Of a stretch of 64,000 bases of DNA, positions 8,410 to 17,831 are shown one piece after another. Position numbers and translations under genes: made by a program. Position 1 is the stretch's first letter. Each line of letters starts with the position of its first letter. The notes below the pieces were generated by a model, which saw nothing but the letters and a program-made list of their open reading frames with translations, was not told the origin of the DNA and made no database searches. Source of the stretch: Pseudomonas sp. NFACC02 (lineage in GTDB: Bacteria; Pseudomonadota; Gammaproteobacteria; Pseudomonadales; Pseudomonadaceae); contig NZ_FOEO01000017.1 in assembly GCF_900110765.1 (NCBI RefSeq), positions 28,547 to 92,546 of the forward strand. The letters run 5' to 3'.

Positions 8410-9342
8410 ATGAGCGAGATGGAATACTTCAGCAGCATTGAGTGTTTTGTGCGCAGCGCGGAGGTCGGGAGCTTCGCTGAAGCGGCCCGGCGTCTGAGCC
8501 TGACCCCGGCGGCGGTGGGTAAAAGCGTCGCGAAGCTTGAAGGTCGTCTTGGCGTGCGGCTGTTCCAGCGTAGTACGCGGCGGCTGACGCTGACGGAGGC
8601 CGGACAACGGTTTCTTGAAGAGGTCCGCGCGAGCTTCAATACCATCCAGAATGCCGTCGCCAATCTGGCGAGTGCCGAAGGCAGTCCGGCAGGCACGCTG
8701 AAGGTCAGCGTGGGGACGATGTTCGGCTGTTTATACGTGGTGCCCTTGCTGGGCGAGTTTTTGCGTCGCTACCCGGCGATCACGCCTGACTGGCATTTCG
8801 ATAACCGTCAGGTGGACTTGATCGGGCAGGGCTTCGATGCGGCGATTGGCGGCGGATTCGATCTGCCGCAAGGTGTCGTTGCCCGCAAGCTGGCGCCGGC
8901 CCATCGTGTGCTGGTGGCGTCTGCGCAGTGGCTGTCGATGCATCCGGGGCTTGATCACCCTGACGATTTGAGTGCGTGCGACGGCATCCTGATTCGTTCG
9001 CCGCAGACGGGCAGAATCCGTGCCTGGCCGCTCACTCATCGCAGCCAGGAGCAAAGCCCGCTGCGCCTGAAGGTGCGCATGACCCTGAGCGATTCCGAAG
9101 CGGCGTGCCGGGCGGCGATTCAAGGTTTGGGTGTCGCGTTGGTGAGCATGCCGTTTGCGCTGCCTTATTTACGCAGTGGCGCGTTGCAGCGGGTGTTGCC
9201 GGACTGGTATGTCGAGGATGGTGCGATCTCGATTTATTACAGCGAACACAAGCTGCTGCCTGGAAAGACCCGGGCGTTTGTCGACTTCATCATCCAGCAG
9301 TTTGCCGAACAGCAGTTGGCCAGACATTTCAGTGCCGTGTGA
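8410..9342 (+). CDS. LysR-family transcriptional regulator
   Basis: This is a 310-aa protein with a winged HTH at residues 6-65 (FVRSAEVGSFAEAARRLSLT, KSVAKLEGRLGVRLFQRSTR) and a LysR substrate domain after it (LKVSVGTMFGCLYVVPLLGE). It belongs to the CrgA-like branch that often sits beside SDR genes. The divergent arrangement with the SDR gene suggests that it regulates that gene and perhaps itself. The hydrolase gene at 9356 follows after 13 bp and is likely co-transcribed. An ATG at 8419 is an alternative start. Confidence 0.92.
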   Translation: MSEMEYFSSIECFVRSAEVGSFAEAARRLSLTPAAVGKSVAKLEGRLGVRLFQRSTRRLTLTEAGQRFLEEVRASFNTIQNAVANLASAEGSPAGTLKVSVGTMFGCLYVVPLLGEFLRRYPAITPDWHFDNRQVDLIGQGFDAAIGGGFDLPQGVVARKLAPAHRVLVASAQWLSMHPGLDHPDDLSACDGILIRSPQTGRIRAWPLTHRSQEQSPLRLKVRMTLSDSEAACRAAIQGLGVALVSMPFALPYLRSGALQRVLPDWYVEDGAISIYYSEHKLLPGKTRAFVDFIIQQFAEQQLARHFSAV

Positions 9343-9355
9343 AGAGAGTGATTTC

Positions 9356-9916
9356 ATGAACATCCATCCTAAGGCCGCGCTGGTCATTATCGACATGCAG
9401 CAAGGCATCAACCACCCGAAACTGGGGCGGCGTAACAACCCTGATGCAGAGCGACAGATGCTGTCGCTGCTTGAGGAGTGGCGCCGAACCGGCCGGACGG
9501 TGATTCACGTCCGGCATTTTTCCCGCGAACCGGACTCGGTGTTCTGGCCCGAACAGTCGGGGGTCGAATTTCAGCCTGCGTTTCTGCCGTGGGATGGAGA
9601 AGGCGAGCTGCACAAACAGGTGCCGGACGCGTTCTGCCACTCGGCGCTGGAGGGCTGGCTGCGCGCGGACGGAATCAATCAGGTGGTGATCGTTGGTGTC
9701 GTGACCCACAACTCGGTGGAGTCCACGGCGCGCACCGGCGGCAACCTGGGGTTTGAGGTGATCGTGCCCCATGACGCCTGTTACACCTTTGACGGTGCGG
9801 ATTTTTTCGGTCATCCGCGCAGCGCCGAGGAGATTCACGGGATGTCGCTGGCGAACCTGCACGGCGAATACGCGCAGGTGGTGGCGACTGAGGCCATTTT
9901 GTCGGGCCTGGATTAG
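9356..9916 (+). CDS. Isochorismatase-fold hydrolase (Cys replaced by Ser)
   Basis: This 186-aa protein of the isochorismatase/nicotinamidase superfamily has the catalytic Asp13 in ALVIIDMQ and Lys87 in LHKQVPDAF. The nucleophile segment reads GVVTHNSVESTAR. The position that is Cys in nicotinamidases and related amidases is Ser120, and the NSVE form recurs in a subset of the family. It may thus be an isochorismatase-like or non-thiol hydrolase; the substrate is unknown. The start at 9356 follows a GAAGAGAG site, after which translation begins 13 bp past the LysR stop. Confidence 0.88.
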   Translation: MNIHPKAALVIIDMQQGINHPKLGRRNNPDAERQMLSLLEEWRRTGRTVIHVRHFSREPDSVFWPEQSGVEFQPAFLPWDGEGELHKQVPDAFCHSALEGWLRADGINQVVIVGVVTHNSVESTARTGGNLGFEVIVPHDACYTFDGADFFGHPRSAEEIHGMSLANLHGEYAQVVATEAILSGLD

Positions 9917-9932
9917 CGGGACACACGCTGTA

Positions 9933-10020
9933 CCTGTGCGAAATTGCTCGCGAAAGCTGAGTTTCATTCGCTGGAAACGGCGCGAATGTACAGACTTCCT
10001 CGCGAGCAAGCTCGCACAGG
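9933..10020. repeat. REP inverted pair
   Basis: CCTGTGCGAAATTGCTCGCG at the left end and CGCGAGCAAGCTCGCACAGG at the right end are near-perfect inverted copies around a spacer of about 45 bases. This is a REPIN-type element between the hydrolase and the convergent chemoreceptor gene. Confidence 0.75.
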
Positions 10021-10052
10021 TTTTGTATTCCGACAGCCACTCCAGTGGTTGA

Positions 10053-11990
10053 TTACAACCTGAACCGCGCCATCTGTGCCGCCAGATGCTCCGCTTTTTC
10101 CGACAACCGCTGGCAGTCTTCCCGGCAGGCCTTCACATCGCTGGCCGTGGACTGCGCGAGGTCGGCGATGCCTTGCACGTTGCGGTTGATCTCTTCGGTC
10201 ACGGTGCTTTGCTCCTCGGTGGCGGCGGCGACCTGATGGTTGCGGTCGGTCAGTTCTTCGACGTGTCCGGCAATGGCATCCAGTGAGTTGCCCGTCCGGC
10301 GACTGGCTTCGACGCCCGTGCCTGTCGCCGCTTGTCCGGCGCGCATGGACGTTACGGCCTGGTCCGCGCCACTTTTCAACTCCCCCATCATCTGCTGGAT
10401 TTCCGACGTCGCGCTTTGGGTGCGGCCGGCGAGGGTGCGCACTTCGTCGGCAACCACGGCGAAGCCACGGCCCATTTCGCCCGCGCGCGCGGCTTCGATG
10501 GCGGCGTTAAGCGCCAGCAGGTTGGTCTGCTCGGAGATGCTGCGAATGACGCTGAGCACCTGGTCAATGGTCGAGATCTGCGTTGCCAGGTTTTCCACGG
10601 CACCGGCGGCAGTGCCGACGCCGTCGGACATGCTCTGGATGTGATCGATGGATTCGCCGACCACCTGCTTCGCCGACACCGCTTCCTGATGGGTATTACG
10701 CGACACGTCTGCGGCGGCGCCCGCGTTACGGGCGATTTCCTGCACGGTCAGGCCCATTTCGTGAACCGCAGTGGCGACCATGTCGGTCATCTGTTGCTGC
10801 TTGAGTGCGCGGTTTGAGGTGCTGTCGATCACACGCGCCACATCGACCACGCTGTGGCGCAGTTGCTCGCTGGTGGTCAAGACGTCGCCAATCAACAGGC
10901 GCAGGCTTTCGATGAATCGATTGAAGCCTCGGGCCAGGTCACCGAGCTCGTTTGCACGGCTGTCGTCAAGGCGCCGGGTCAGATCGCCCTGGCCGCCTCC
11001 GATGTCCACCAGTGCGTTCGTCACTTGTTGAATCGGCCTCACAATGCCTCGGGCGATCCACGCGACGAAGCCCAGGAAGCACAACACCACGGCCAGACTG
11101 ATCGCCGAAATCGTCGTCAAAGCGTCCTTCGCCGGGCCATAGACTTCTGCCAGAGGGACCTCGCTCACCAGCGTCCAGCCCAGTGATGCAACGGGTTTGG
11201 CGACTGCCACGTAGGCTTGTCCGTCGCGTTCGAACTCCAGCGCGTGGCCGTCGCCATTCTGGCTCAACAGCGCCCGCGCGGCGGAATCGCCCACCCGTTG
11301 CGTTAACGTTTCACGGTCATTGAACTCCGTATTCGGGTGGACTTTGATCTTGCCGTCCGGGCTGACCAGATACACCTGGCCTTCCTCGCCGAAATGGAAG
11401 TCGCGGACCATCTGCGACAGTGCGCTCATGCTGAAGCCCAGGCCTGCCACACCCACCACGTTGCCGTCGTGCTCGATGCGTTGGTTAATGAACAGTGTCG
11501 GCACCTTGGTCGTGGCATCGATGTCGATGTCCAGCGAACGTTGCTTGTTGCTGTCAAGAAATCCGTAGAACCAGTCGTTCTCGGCGGGGCCGCGATGCAG
11601 TGTGCGGTCCGCCCCTTTGTTGGTGATGTAGTGGCCGCTTTGCCTGGCGACGATGAAGGTGGTCAGCGCGTGGTGCTGGTCGTTGATTTTCGCCAGGTAA
11701 CGGATGAAGGACGGCTGCTGCGTCGGGTCTTCGCCAGTGCCCAGCCAGTCGGAGACCAGCGTATTGTCGGCGATGTCGCTGGCCGCGGTCAGAGGCGCTG
11801 CAAGGAGGCGTTCGAGGTCGTTCCGGATCGCTTCGACGCTGGCCGGCATGGCTTGCTGGAGCAGGTAGCGATCAGTGAGTTTATTCAGTGCGAAGGCGTA
11901 AATCGCGATGACGATCAGGCTGCTGATCACCAGTGCAGCTCCCATGCTCAGTGTCAGTTGCCACTGAATACTCTTTCGCCAGACAGGCAT
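10053..11990 (-). CDS. Methyl-accepting chemotaxis protein with dCache sensor
   Basis: This 645-aa chemoreceptor has a first membrane helix at about 13-35, then a large periplasmic double-Cache domain up to about residue 280 (features include [20 protein letters not shown] and [15 protein letters not shown]). A second membrane helix lies at about 292-312, followed by a HAMP domain and a full cytoplasmic signalling hairpin whose tip is [19 protein letters not shown]. dCache receptors of this length in Pseudomonas usually bind amino acids, amines or organic acids; the ligand here cannot be deduced. No CheR-tethering pentapeptide is visible at the C-terminus. It is monocistronic. Confidence 0.95.
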   Translation of the reverse strand: MPVWRKSIQWQLTLSMGAALVISSLIVIAIYAFALNKLTDRYLLQQAMPASVEAIRNDLERLLAAPLTAASDIADNTLVSDWLGTGEDPTQQPSFIRYLAKINDQHHALTTFIVARQSGHYITNKGADRTLHRGPAENDWFYGFLDSNKQRSLDIDIDATTKVPTLFINQRIEHDGNVVGVAGLGFSMSALSQMVRDFHFGEEGQVYLVSPDGKIKVHPNTEFNDRETLTQRVGDSAARALLSQNGDGHALEFERDGQAYVAVAKPVASLGWTLVSEVPLAEVYGPAKDALTTISAISLAVVLCFLGFVAWIARGIVRPIQQVTNALVDIGGGQGDLTRRLDDSRANELGDLARGFNRFIESLRLLIGDVLTTSEQLRHSVVDVARVIDSTSNRALKQQQMTDMVATAVHEMGLTVQEIARNAGAAADVSRNTHQEAVSAKQVVGESIDHIQSMSDGVGTAAGAVENLATQISTIDQVLSVIRSISEQTNLLALNAAIEAARAGEMGRGFAVVADEVRTLAGRTQSATSEIQQMMGELKSGADQAVTSMRAGQAATGTGVEASRRTGNSLDAIAGHVEELTDRNHQVAAATEEQSTVTEEINRNVQGIADLAQSTASDVKACREDCQRLSEKAEHLAAQMARFRL

Positions 11991-12399
11991 ATAGAACTCC
12001 GCAAATACAAGCGCACAACCACGATGGAACAGTGCCGATGGCTTGCCCTGAGCAATAACCGGGCCACGATGTTGATCGAATGGTCAGCTTGCGGGTCGGC
12101 AATGCTCTCGAAAGCCCCACGCAGGGTGGATAGGGGCCATCAGAGGGATCGTTTCAGGCGGGCTGCGGTTGGGTTTTGTGTACAAGCAATGGGTAGTTTT
12201 GTATCGGGTTTCCTTGCACTACGCACCAATCTGGCAAACGGCCGGAAACACTGCCCCCGAACTTGTCATTTGTCTGACGCGAGCGTGGTGGCCGCTATCG
12301 CTCACACAACTGTCAACATCCGGGCATAAAACCTTCACCTGCGATTGATATAAGCCTCTGCAGCGATAGAAACGCCTTGGCCATCGAGCAGAGCAACGT
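11991..12399. other. Divergent promoter region without genes
   Basis: These 409 bases separate two divergently read transcription units, the chemoreceptor and the envelope-sugar operon. I see no open frame with support, no RNA gene and no convincing operator. It presumably holds both promoters. Confidence 0.4.
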
Positions 12400-13398
12400 A
12401 TGGATGTGACCGTTCCCGGTAACCGCAAGAAAATCCTGATCACCGGCGCTGCAGGGTTTATCGGTTTTCATACCGCCAGACGGCTGTGCAAGGATGGCCA
12501 CGACGTGGTCGGCATCGATAACCTCAACGGTTATTACAGCGTCGAACTGAAACAAGCCCGGCTGTCACTGCTCACGGCACTCCCCAACTTCGCGTTCAGG
12601 CTGCTCGACCTGGGCGACAAGCAGGCGATGTTGACGTTGTTCGCCGAACAGCGGTTCGACCACGTCATTCACCTCGCCGCTCAAGCCGGGGTACGCTATT
12701 CCATCGACAGCCCGGATACCTACGCGCAAAGCAATCTGGTGGGGTTCCTCAACGTGCTGGAGGCCTGCCGTGCCCACGTGCCGGCGCACTTGATCTACGC
12801 CTCCAGCAGCTCGGTGTACGGGTTGAACGATCATCTGCCGTACGCCACGACCGACCCGGTCGAGCGGCCGATGTCGTTCTATGCCGCCACCAAACGTGCC
12901 AATGAGCTCATGGCCCATTCGTACGCTCACCTCTATGGCATTCCCACGACCGGCCTGCGTTTTTTTACCGTGTATGGCCCGTGGGGCAGGCCCGACATGG
13001 CGCTGTTCAAATTCACCGACGCCATTCTCAACAGACGGCCCATCGATCTTTACAACGATGGCGCCATGTCGCGCGACTTCACCTACATCGACGACATCGT
13101 CGAGGGCCTGGCGCGCCTGATCCCGTTGCCACCGACCTCCGAAAGCGGGGCGCCGAACAAGGTCTACAACATCGGATTCGGTTCCCCCGTGAAGCTGCTG
13201 GACTTCGTCGAATGCCTCGAAGACACCCTTGGTATCCGCGCCATCAAGCACTTCATGCCGTTGCAGCCGGGTGACGTTCTGAACACCTGGGCTGACACCC
13301 GTGAACTGGAAGCGCGCACGGGGTTCCGGCCTCACGTCACGGTGTCGACTGGCGTGCCGTCCTTCGTTGACTGGTACTGCAGCTATTACCGCGTCTAA
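12400..13398 (+). CDS. UDP-glucuronate 4-epimerase-type NAD-dependent epimerase
   Basis: This 332-aa extended SDR has GAAGFIG (16-22) for NAD binding and the catalytic SSSSVYG/Tyr161-x-x-x-Lys165 (YAATK). Long stretches are hallmarks of the CapI/LpsL-type UDP-glucuronate 4-epimerases: DNLNGYYSVELKQARL, GLRFFTVYGPWGRPDMALFK, RDFTYIDDIVEG and LQPGDVLNTWAD. It should interconvert UDP-GlcA and UDP-GalA in the cytoplasm. It is first in a tight four-gene operon (gaps of 33, 1 and 4 bp) whose other members transfer sugars through a polyprenyl carrier, which fits supply of UDP-GalA. Confidence 0.88.
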   Translation: MDVTVPGNRKKILITGAAGFIGFHTARRLCKDGHDVVGIDNLNGYYSVELKQARLSLLTALPNFAFRLLDLGDKQAMLTLFAEQRFDHVIHLAAQAGVRYSIDSPDTYAQSNLVGFLNVLEACRAHVPAHLIYASSSSVYGLNDHLPYATTDPVERPMSFYAATKRANELMAHSYAHLYGIPTTGLRFFTVYGPWGRPDMALFKFTDAILNRRPIDLYNDGAMSRDFTYIDDIVEGLARLIPLPPTSESGAPNKVYNIGFGSPVKLLDFVECLEDTLGIRAIKHFMPLQPGDVLNTWADTRELEARTGFRPHVTVSTGVPSFVDWYCSYYRV

Positions 13399-13431
13399 CC
13401 CCTCATCTTCCAGCCTTGTGACAGGAACTTC

Positions 13432-14175
13432 ATGTCCGAAACTCCTTACGTGTCGGTGCTTATTCCGGCGAAAAATGAAGCCGGCAACCTCATTCCGCTG
13501 TTGGAAGAAGTGCGCGCCGCGCTGGCCAACGAGACCTTTGAAGTCATTGTGGTGGACGACGGCAGCACCGACGCCACCGCCGCCGAATTACGCAGCTTGC
13601 AGGCCGCTGGCTACCCTCAGTTGCGAGTGCTCAGCCATGCGCGCTCCCTGGGCCAGAGCACCTCGATTCATCACGCTGCCGAGGCGGCACGGGGACACTG
13701 GTTGGCAACGCTCGACGGCGATGGTCAGAACGATCCTGCCGATCTTCCGAAGATGCTGGATCTGGTTCGTGGCTCGGAAGGAAAACCCGGGGGCGTGAAG
13801 CTGGTGGCGGGCCATCGGGTCAACCGTCAGGACACCGCGAGCAAACGCTGGGCGTCGCGATTCGCCAACCGACTGCGCAGCCAGTTGCTCAAAGACCAGA
13901 CCCCCGACACCGGCTGCGGCATCAAGCTGATCGAGCGCGAAGCGTTTCTGCGCTTACCGTATTTCGACCACATGCACCGCTTCATTCCTGCGCTGATCCG
14001 TCGTCACAACGGCCGAATGCTGGTGCAGCCGGTCAACCATCGCGAGCGCGGGGCAGGGGTGTCGAATTACGGCAACCTGGACCGTGCGCTGGTGGGCATT
14101 CTCGACCTGTTCGGTGTGTGGTGGCTGATAAGGCGCACCCGTCTGGACGTTACCGCACAAGAAACCGAGGTCTGA
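13432..14175 (+). CDS. Polyprenyl-phosphate glycosyltransferase, GT2 (DPM1/ArnC-like)
   Basis: This 247-aa GT2 enzyme has VSVLIPAKNEAGNL at its start, the nucleotide-binding VVDDGSTDAT (Asp42/Asp43) and the metal-site LDGDGQNDP (Asp95, Asp97). The later segment DTGCGIKLIEREAFLRLPYF is typical of dolichol/undecaprenyl-phosphate sugar synthases. It lacks the two C-terminal membrane helices of ArnC, having only a short hydrophobic stretch near residues 220-236. It probably loads the UDP-sugar made by the preceding epimerase onto undecaprenyl phosphate at the inner face of the membrane. Confidence 0.87.
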   Translation: MSETPYVSVLIPAKNEAGNLIPLLEEVRAALANETFEVIVVDDGSTDATAAELRSLQAAGYPQLRVLSHARSLGQSTSIHHAAEAARGHWLATLDGDGQNDPADLPKMLDLVRGSEGKPGGVKLVAGHRVNRQDTASKRWASRFANRLRSQLLKDQTPDTGCGIKLIEREAFLRLPYFDHMHRFIPALIRRHNGRMLVQPVNHRERGAGVSNYGNLDRALVGILDLFGVWWLIRRTRLDVTAQETEV

Positions 14176-14176
14176 C

Positions 14177-14470
14177 ATGGGCAGAGAATCGTTGTGGCTG
14201 GCCGTCGGATTCATCGGCCAGTTGGCGTTCACCGGGCGTTTTGTCCTGCAATGGCTGTACAGCGAATACAAGAAGCGCAGCATGATCCCGGTCGGGTTCT
14301 GGTACCTGAGCATCCTCGGCAGTGCGTTGCTGCTGGCGTACGCGATTTACCGTCAAGACCCGGTGTTCATCGTCGGGCAGTCCTTCGGGTTCATCGTCTA
14401 CTTGCGCAATCTGCAATTGATCGCCAAACACGGTGAGAAGGCGTCTCCTGAACCGAACAAGGGAAGCTGA
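14177..14470 (+). CDS. LAB_N-domain small membrane protein
   Basis: This 97-aa protein is made of about three membrane helices and carries the lipid A biosynthesis N-terminal (LAB_N) signature: GFIGQLAFTGRFVLQWLYSE, then KRSMIPVGFWYLSILGSALL and GQSFGFIVYLRNLQLI. It starts one base after the GT2 stop, so the two are translationally linked. Stand-alone LAB_N proteins regularly lie between a DPM1-like GT2 and an ArnT-like transferase. A role in handling or flipping the lipid-linked sugar is an inference. Confidence 0.88.
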   Translation: MGRESLWLAVGFIGQLAFTGRFVLQWLYSEYKKRSMIPVGFWYLSILGSALLLAYAIYRQDPVFIVGQSFGFIVYLRNLQLIAKHGEKASPEPNKGS

Positions 14471-14474
14471 GGCC

Positions 14475-16016
14475 GTGCGGATACGATTGGCGTCTTCGCG
14501 GCTGGAGTGTTGGGCGTGTGTCGGGTTGGCCATCGTGCTGTTGGGCGCCGGTCTAGGCTGGCGGCAACCGCTCAATGTCGATGAAGAGCGCTTTCTGGGC
14601 GTCGCCCTGGAAATGCTGCAGAACGGCTCCTGGTTCATACCGCACCGCGCGGGTGAGATCTACGCCGACAAGCCGCCGCTGTTCATGTGGGCAGTGGCGC
14701 TGTGCGTGCAGTTGACCCATCTGCCCAAAGTCGCGCTCTACCTGCCGGCGTTGCTGGCGGGCGCGGTGTCCACCGGCTGTCTGTATGACCTGGGCCGGCG
14801 TCTGTGGGGACGGCGTGTCGGGGTGATATCGGCGCTGCTGTTCCTTTCGACCTACCAGACCTACAGCATCTTGCAGACCGGGCAGATCGACGGCTTTCTC
14901 GCACTCTGGATGATGCTGGGGATCTACGGCCTGTGTCGGCATGTGCTGCTGGGGCCGGCGTGGGGCTGGTTCTACATCGCCTGTGCGGCCATGGGCCTGG
15001 GTGTCATCAGCAAAGGCGTGGGTTTTTTGCCGGCCCTGATGTTGATTCCGTATGCCTACGCAGTTCGCAAAGGCTGGCACGGGGTGGTGCCGATGCCGGG
15101 CAAGGCCAGGGCCTGGTGGCTGGGGCTGGTGGTGGCGTTGGCGGCGATTGCGATATGGCTGCTGCCGTTGATGGTGATCGTGTCCCAGGGCGATGCCGAC
15201 AGCCTGGCGTACGCTCGGGAAATCCTGTTGAAGCAGACCGCTGGCCGTTACGCCAACGCGTGGGACCATCGCGAGCCGTTCTGGTATTTCTTCGTCCAGG
15301 TCATCCCCAAGTACTGGATACCGATCATCTTCATGCTGCCTTGGCTGGTGCCTGCCTGGCGCAAGCAGTTGTCCAAACGCGACGGTCGAGTACTTGTTCT
15401 GCTCGGCTGGGTACTGCTGGTGCTGGTGTTCTTCAGCCTGAGCACCGGCAAGCGCAAGATCTACATTTTCCCGGCGGTGCCTGCGTTGGTACTGGCGGTC
15501 GCGCCCTTGATCCCCTGGATGCTGCGTCGCTGGTTCAGCCGCAGGCCTTGGCGCCGAACGCTGTTCGTGACGCTGACGGCGGTGTGGTTGTGTGCCTGGT
15601 TCGTCCGCGGTTTCGTCGAGCCTCGGCAGGAAGGCGTCAATCCGCACGAAACCATGATGCAGGACGTGGCGCGGTTGACCGGCCATGCAGAGATGGTGCT
15701 GGTGGGCTGGCGAGAAGGGCATTGGTTGTTTGCGCAGCAACCTGTCGTGCACTTTGGCTTCATGGACAAAACCCCGCTGGAGCACTCGGTCATCTGGTTA
15801 CGCAGCCATCCGAACGCCTACGCCCTCGTGCCCGCCAACGATATGGCGCGCTGCTACGACCCGGCGAAGGCCCGCAGCGTGGGCGACACCTCGCGGGCCG
15901 AGTGGTACCTGGTCGGGGCGGATGCAGACAACGGCAGTTGCCAGTCCCCGCCGCCGGAGAAGGTGTATGTGTTTGAGTGGACGCAGCAGCGGGTGAGTGG
16001 TGTCGTTTCGCGTTGA
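14475..16016 (+). CDS. ArnT-like GT-C glycosyltransferase (PMT superfamily)
   Basis: This integral membrane protein of about 513 aa has roughly 12 helices. The GTG at 14475 is the likely start: it follows the LAB_N stop by four bases, behind GGGAAGCTGAGG; an ATG at 14433 would overlap the previous gene. The first periplasmic loop has the GT-C acidic pair in NVDEERF and the ArnT-like DKPPLFMWAV, and the middle shows SKGVGFLPAL and FVQVIPKYWIPIIFMLPWLV. Such enzymes move a sugar from undecaprenyl phosphate to lipid A or another periplasmic acceptor. The operon context suggests a uronic acid donor. Confidence 0.87.
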   Translation: MRIRLASSRLECWACVGLAIVLLGAGLGWRQPLNVDEERFLGVALEMLQNGSWFIPHRAGEIYADKPPLFMWAVALCVQLTHLPKVALYLPALLAGAVSTGCLYDLGRRLWGRRVGVISALLFLSTYQTYSILQTGQIDGFLALWMMLGIYGLCRHVLLGPAWGWFYIACAAMGLGVISKGVGFLPALMLIPYAYAVRKGWHGVVPMPGKARAWWLGLVVALAAIAIWLLPLMVIVSQGDADSLAYAREILLKQTAGRYANAWDHREPFWYFFVQVIPKYWIPIIFMLPWLVPAWRKQLSKRDGRVLVLLGWVLLVLVFFSLSTGKRKIYIFPAVPALVLAVAPLIPWMLRRWFSRRPWRRTLFVTLTAVWLCAWFVRGFVEPRQEGVNPHETMMQDVARLTGHAEMVLVGWREGHWLFAQQPVVHFGFMDKTPLEHSVIWLRSHPNAYALVPANDMARCYDPAKARSVGDTSRAEWYLVGADADNGSCQSPPPEKVYVFEWTQQRVSGVVSR

Positions 16017-16035
16017 CCGGTAAACGACCACAAAC

Positions 16036-16155
16036 CCTGTAGGCGTGAGCTTGCTCGCGAAGGCGATGGGTCAGCACTGTCACCCGTGACTGACACACCG
16101 CATTCGTCCGAATGGCGGCCCATACCCTCGTAACCTCGGACGTCTCCCACTGGGG
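16036..16155. repeat. Dispersed REP-containing repeat, third copy
   Basis: The right half is the reverse complement of the unit that is duplicated in tandem at 27082-27420 (shared block GGTTACGAGGGTATGGGCCG with flanks). The left half has the GAGCTTGCTCGCGAAGGCG REP arm. It separates the glycosyltransferase operon from the convergent SulP gene. Confidence 0.7.
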
Positions 16156-16196
16156 CCGCGTCGTTCCGAAGACATGAGGACAACGCTGACAGGCTG

Positions 16197-17639
16197 TCAG
16201 TGCTGCACGCCGGCTCGCTTGAGCAGTTTCTTGCAGCGCTCGGACAGGTGCACGACCCGCAGGTGTTTGCCGGCTTTCTGATAGCGCTCGCGCAAGGTTT
16301 TCAAGGCGGCGATGGCCGAGTAATCGACGAAGCGCACGTGTCGGCAGTCCAGCGTCACGTGCTCCGGGTCATTGAGGTGATCGAACTGGTCGAGGAACAG
16401 TGTGGTCGAGGCGAAGAACAGGGTGCCGTGCAGGTGATAAAGCTTGCTGCCGTCGGCTTCGGCATGGCTGTCGGCATACAGCTCGCGAGCGTGTTGCCAG
16501 GCAAAGTTGAGGGCTGCGATGAGAATGCCGAACAGCACAGCGGTCGCCAGGTCCGTGAGCACGGTGACGAGGGTCACGGCGATGATCGCCAGCACGTCGT
16601 TCAACGGCACTTTGCGCAGTACCCGCAGCGACGCCCAGGCGAAGGTCTGTTGAGCGACCACGAACATCACACCGACCAGTGCCGCCAGTGGGATACGTTC
16701 GATCAGCGGCGACAGGAACAGCACGAACATCAGAATCATCACCCCGGCCACGATGCCTGACAGACGTCCACGTCCCCCGGAACTGAGGTTGATCACGGTC
16801 TGGCCGATCATGGCGCAACCGCCCATGCCGCCGCAGAAACCCGAGGCCATGTTGGCGACGCCCAACGCCACGCATTCGCGGTCCGGATAGCCTCGGCTTT
16901 CGGTTATTTCATCCGTGAGGTTAAGCGTCAGCAAGGTTTCCAGCAGACCGACCATTGCCATGAGGACGGCATACGGGGCGATGATGGAGAGGGTGTCCAG
17001 GTTCCAGGGAACCTCCGGCATCGCGACCCCCGGCAGGCCGCCCGCGATGTGCGCCATATCGCCGAGCGTGCGGGTCGGCAGGTTGAATAGGTACACCAGC
17101 AGCCCGACCCCAAGTATGGCGACCAGCGCCGGCGGGACCGAGCGGGTCAGACGCGGCAGGATGTAAACGACGGCCATGGTCAACGCCACCAGACCGAGCA
17201 TCAGGTACAGCGGCGCGCCGCTGAGCCAGGTGTCGCCGCTTTTGAAATGTTCGAGTTGGGCCATGGCAATCACGATCGCCAGACCGTTGACGAAGCCGAG
17301 CATCACCGGGTACGGCACCATGCGCACCAGTTTGCCCAACCGCAACACGCCGAACGCAATCATCACCAGACCGCCGAGCACCACCGTCGCCAGCAGATAC
17401 TGCACGCCGTGCTGCACCACCAGCGCGACGATCACCACCGCCATTGACCCCGCAGCGCCCGACACCATGCCGGGCCGACCACCGAACAGCGCGGTCAGTG
17501 TGCAGATGATGAACGCGCCATACAGGCCCATCAGCGGGTTGAGATGGGCGACCAGGGCGAACGCGATGCACTCGGGCACCAAGGCGAAGGATGTGGTCAG
17601 GCCGGCAAGGACATCGGCGCGTAGGCGGGCGGGTTTCAT
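16197..17639 (-). CDS. SulP/SLC26 family anion transporter with STAS domain
   Basis: This 480-aa transporter starts MKPARLRADVLAGLTTSFAL and runs straight into the SulP signature (VPECIAFALVAHLNPLMGLY). About ten to twelve membrane helices follow, including GFCGGMGGCAMIGQTVINLS. The C-terminus (about 385-480) is a cytoplasmic STAS domain with HVTLDCRHVRFVDYSAIAAL. Family members import sulfate, bicarbonate or dicarboxylates by proton or sodium coupling; which anion is carried cannot be read here. It stands alone. Confidence 0.92.
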   Translation of the reverse strand: MKPARLRADVLAGLTTSFALVPECIAFALVAHLNPLMGLYGAFIICTLTALFGGRPGMVSGAAGSMAVVIVALVVQHGVQYLLATVVLGGLVMIAFGVLRLGKLVRMVPYPVMLGFVNGLAIVIAMAQLEHFKSGDTWLSGAPLYLMLGLVALTMAVVYILPRLTRSVPPALVAILGVGLLVYLFNLPTRTLGDMAHIAGGLPGVAMPEVPWNLDTLSIIAPYAVLMAMVGLLETLLTLNLTDEITESRGYPDRECVALGVANMASGFCGGMGGCAMIGQTVINLSSGGRGRLSGIVAGVMILMFVLFLSPLIERIPLAALVGVMFVVAQQTFAWASLRVLRKVPLNDVLAIIAVTLVTVLTDLATAVLFGILIAALNFAWQHARELYADSHAEADGSKLYHLHGTLFFASTTLFLDQFDHLNDPEHVTLDCRHVRFVDYSAIAALKTLRERYQKAGKHLRVVHLSERCKKLLKRAGVQH

Positions 17640-17831
17640 GAAATACCTGTGTGACGGCGCGGCGCTGGGACGGCCGCGTCAGCGAAAAAAGGGGTGATGT
17701 TACGGAATGTTGCGTGCGTAGGCCAGCAGGGGAGCCGTGCGCGTTTTTTCGTCGAGAGGCTGACGCGTCGTGCCTTGGGCCGATCGCAACGTCGCCGTCA
17801 GGTCCTTGCCTGTGGTCATGGCAACTGATCG

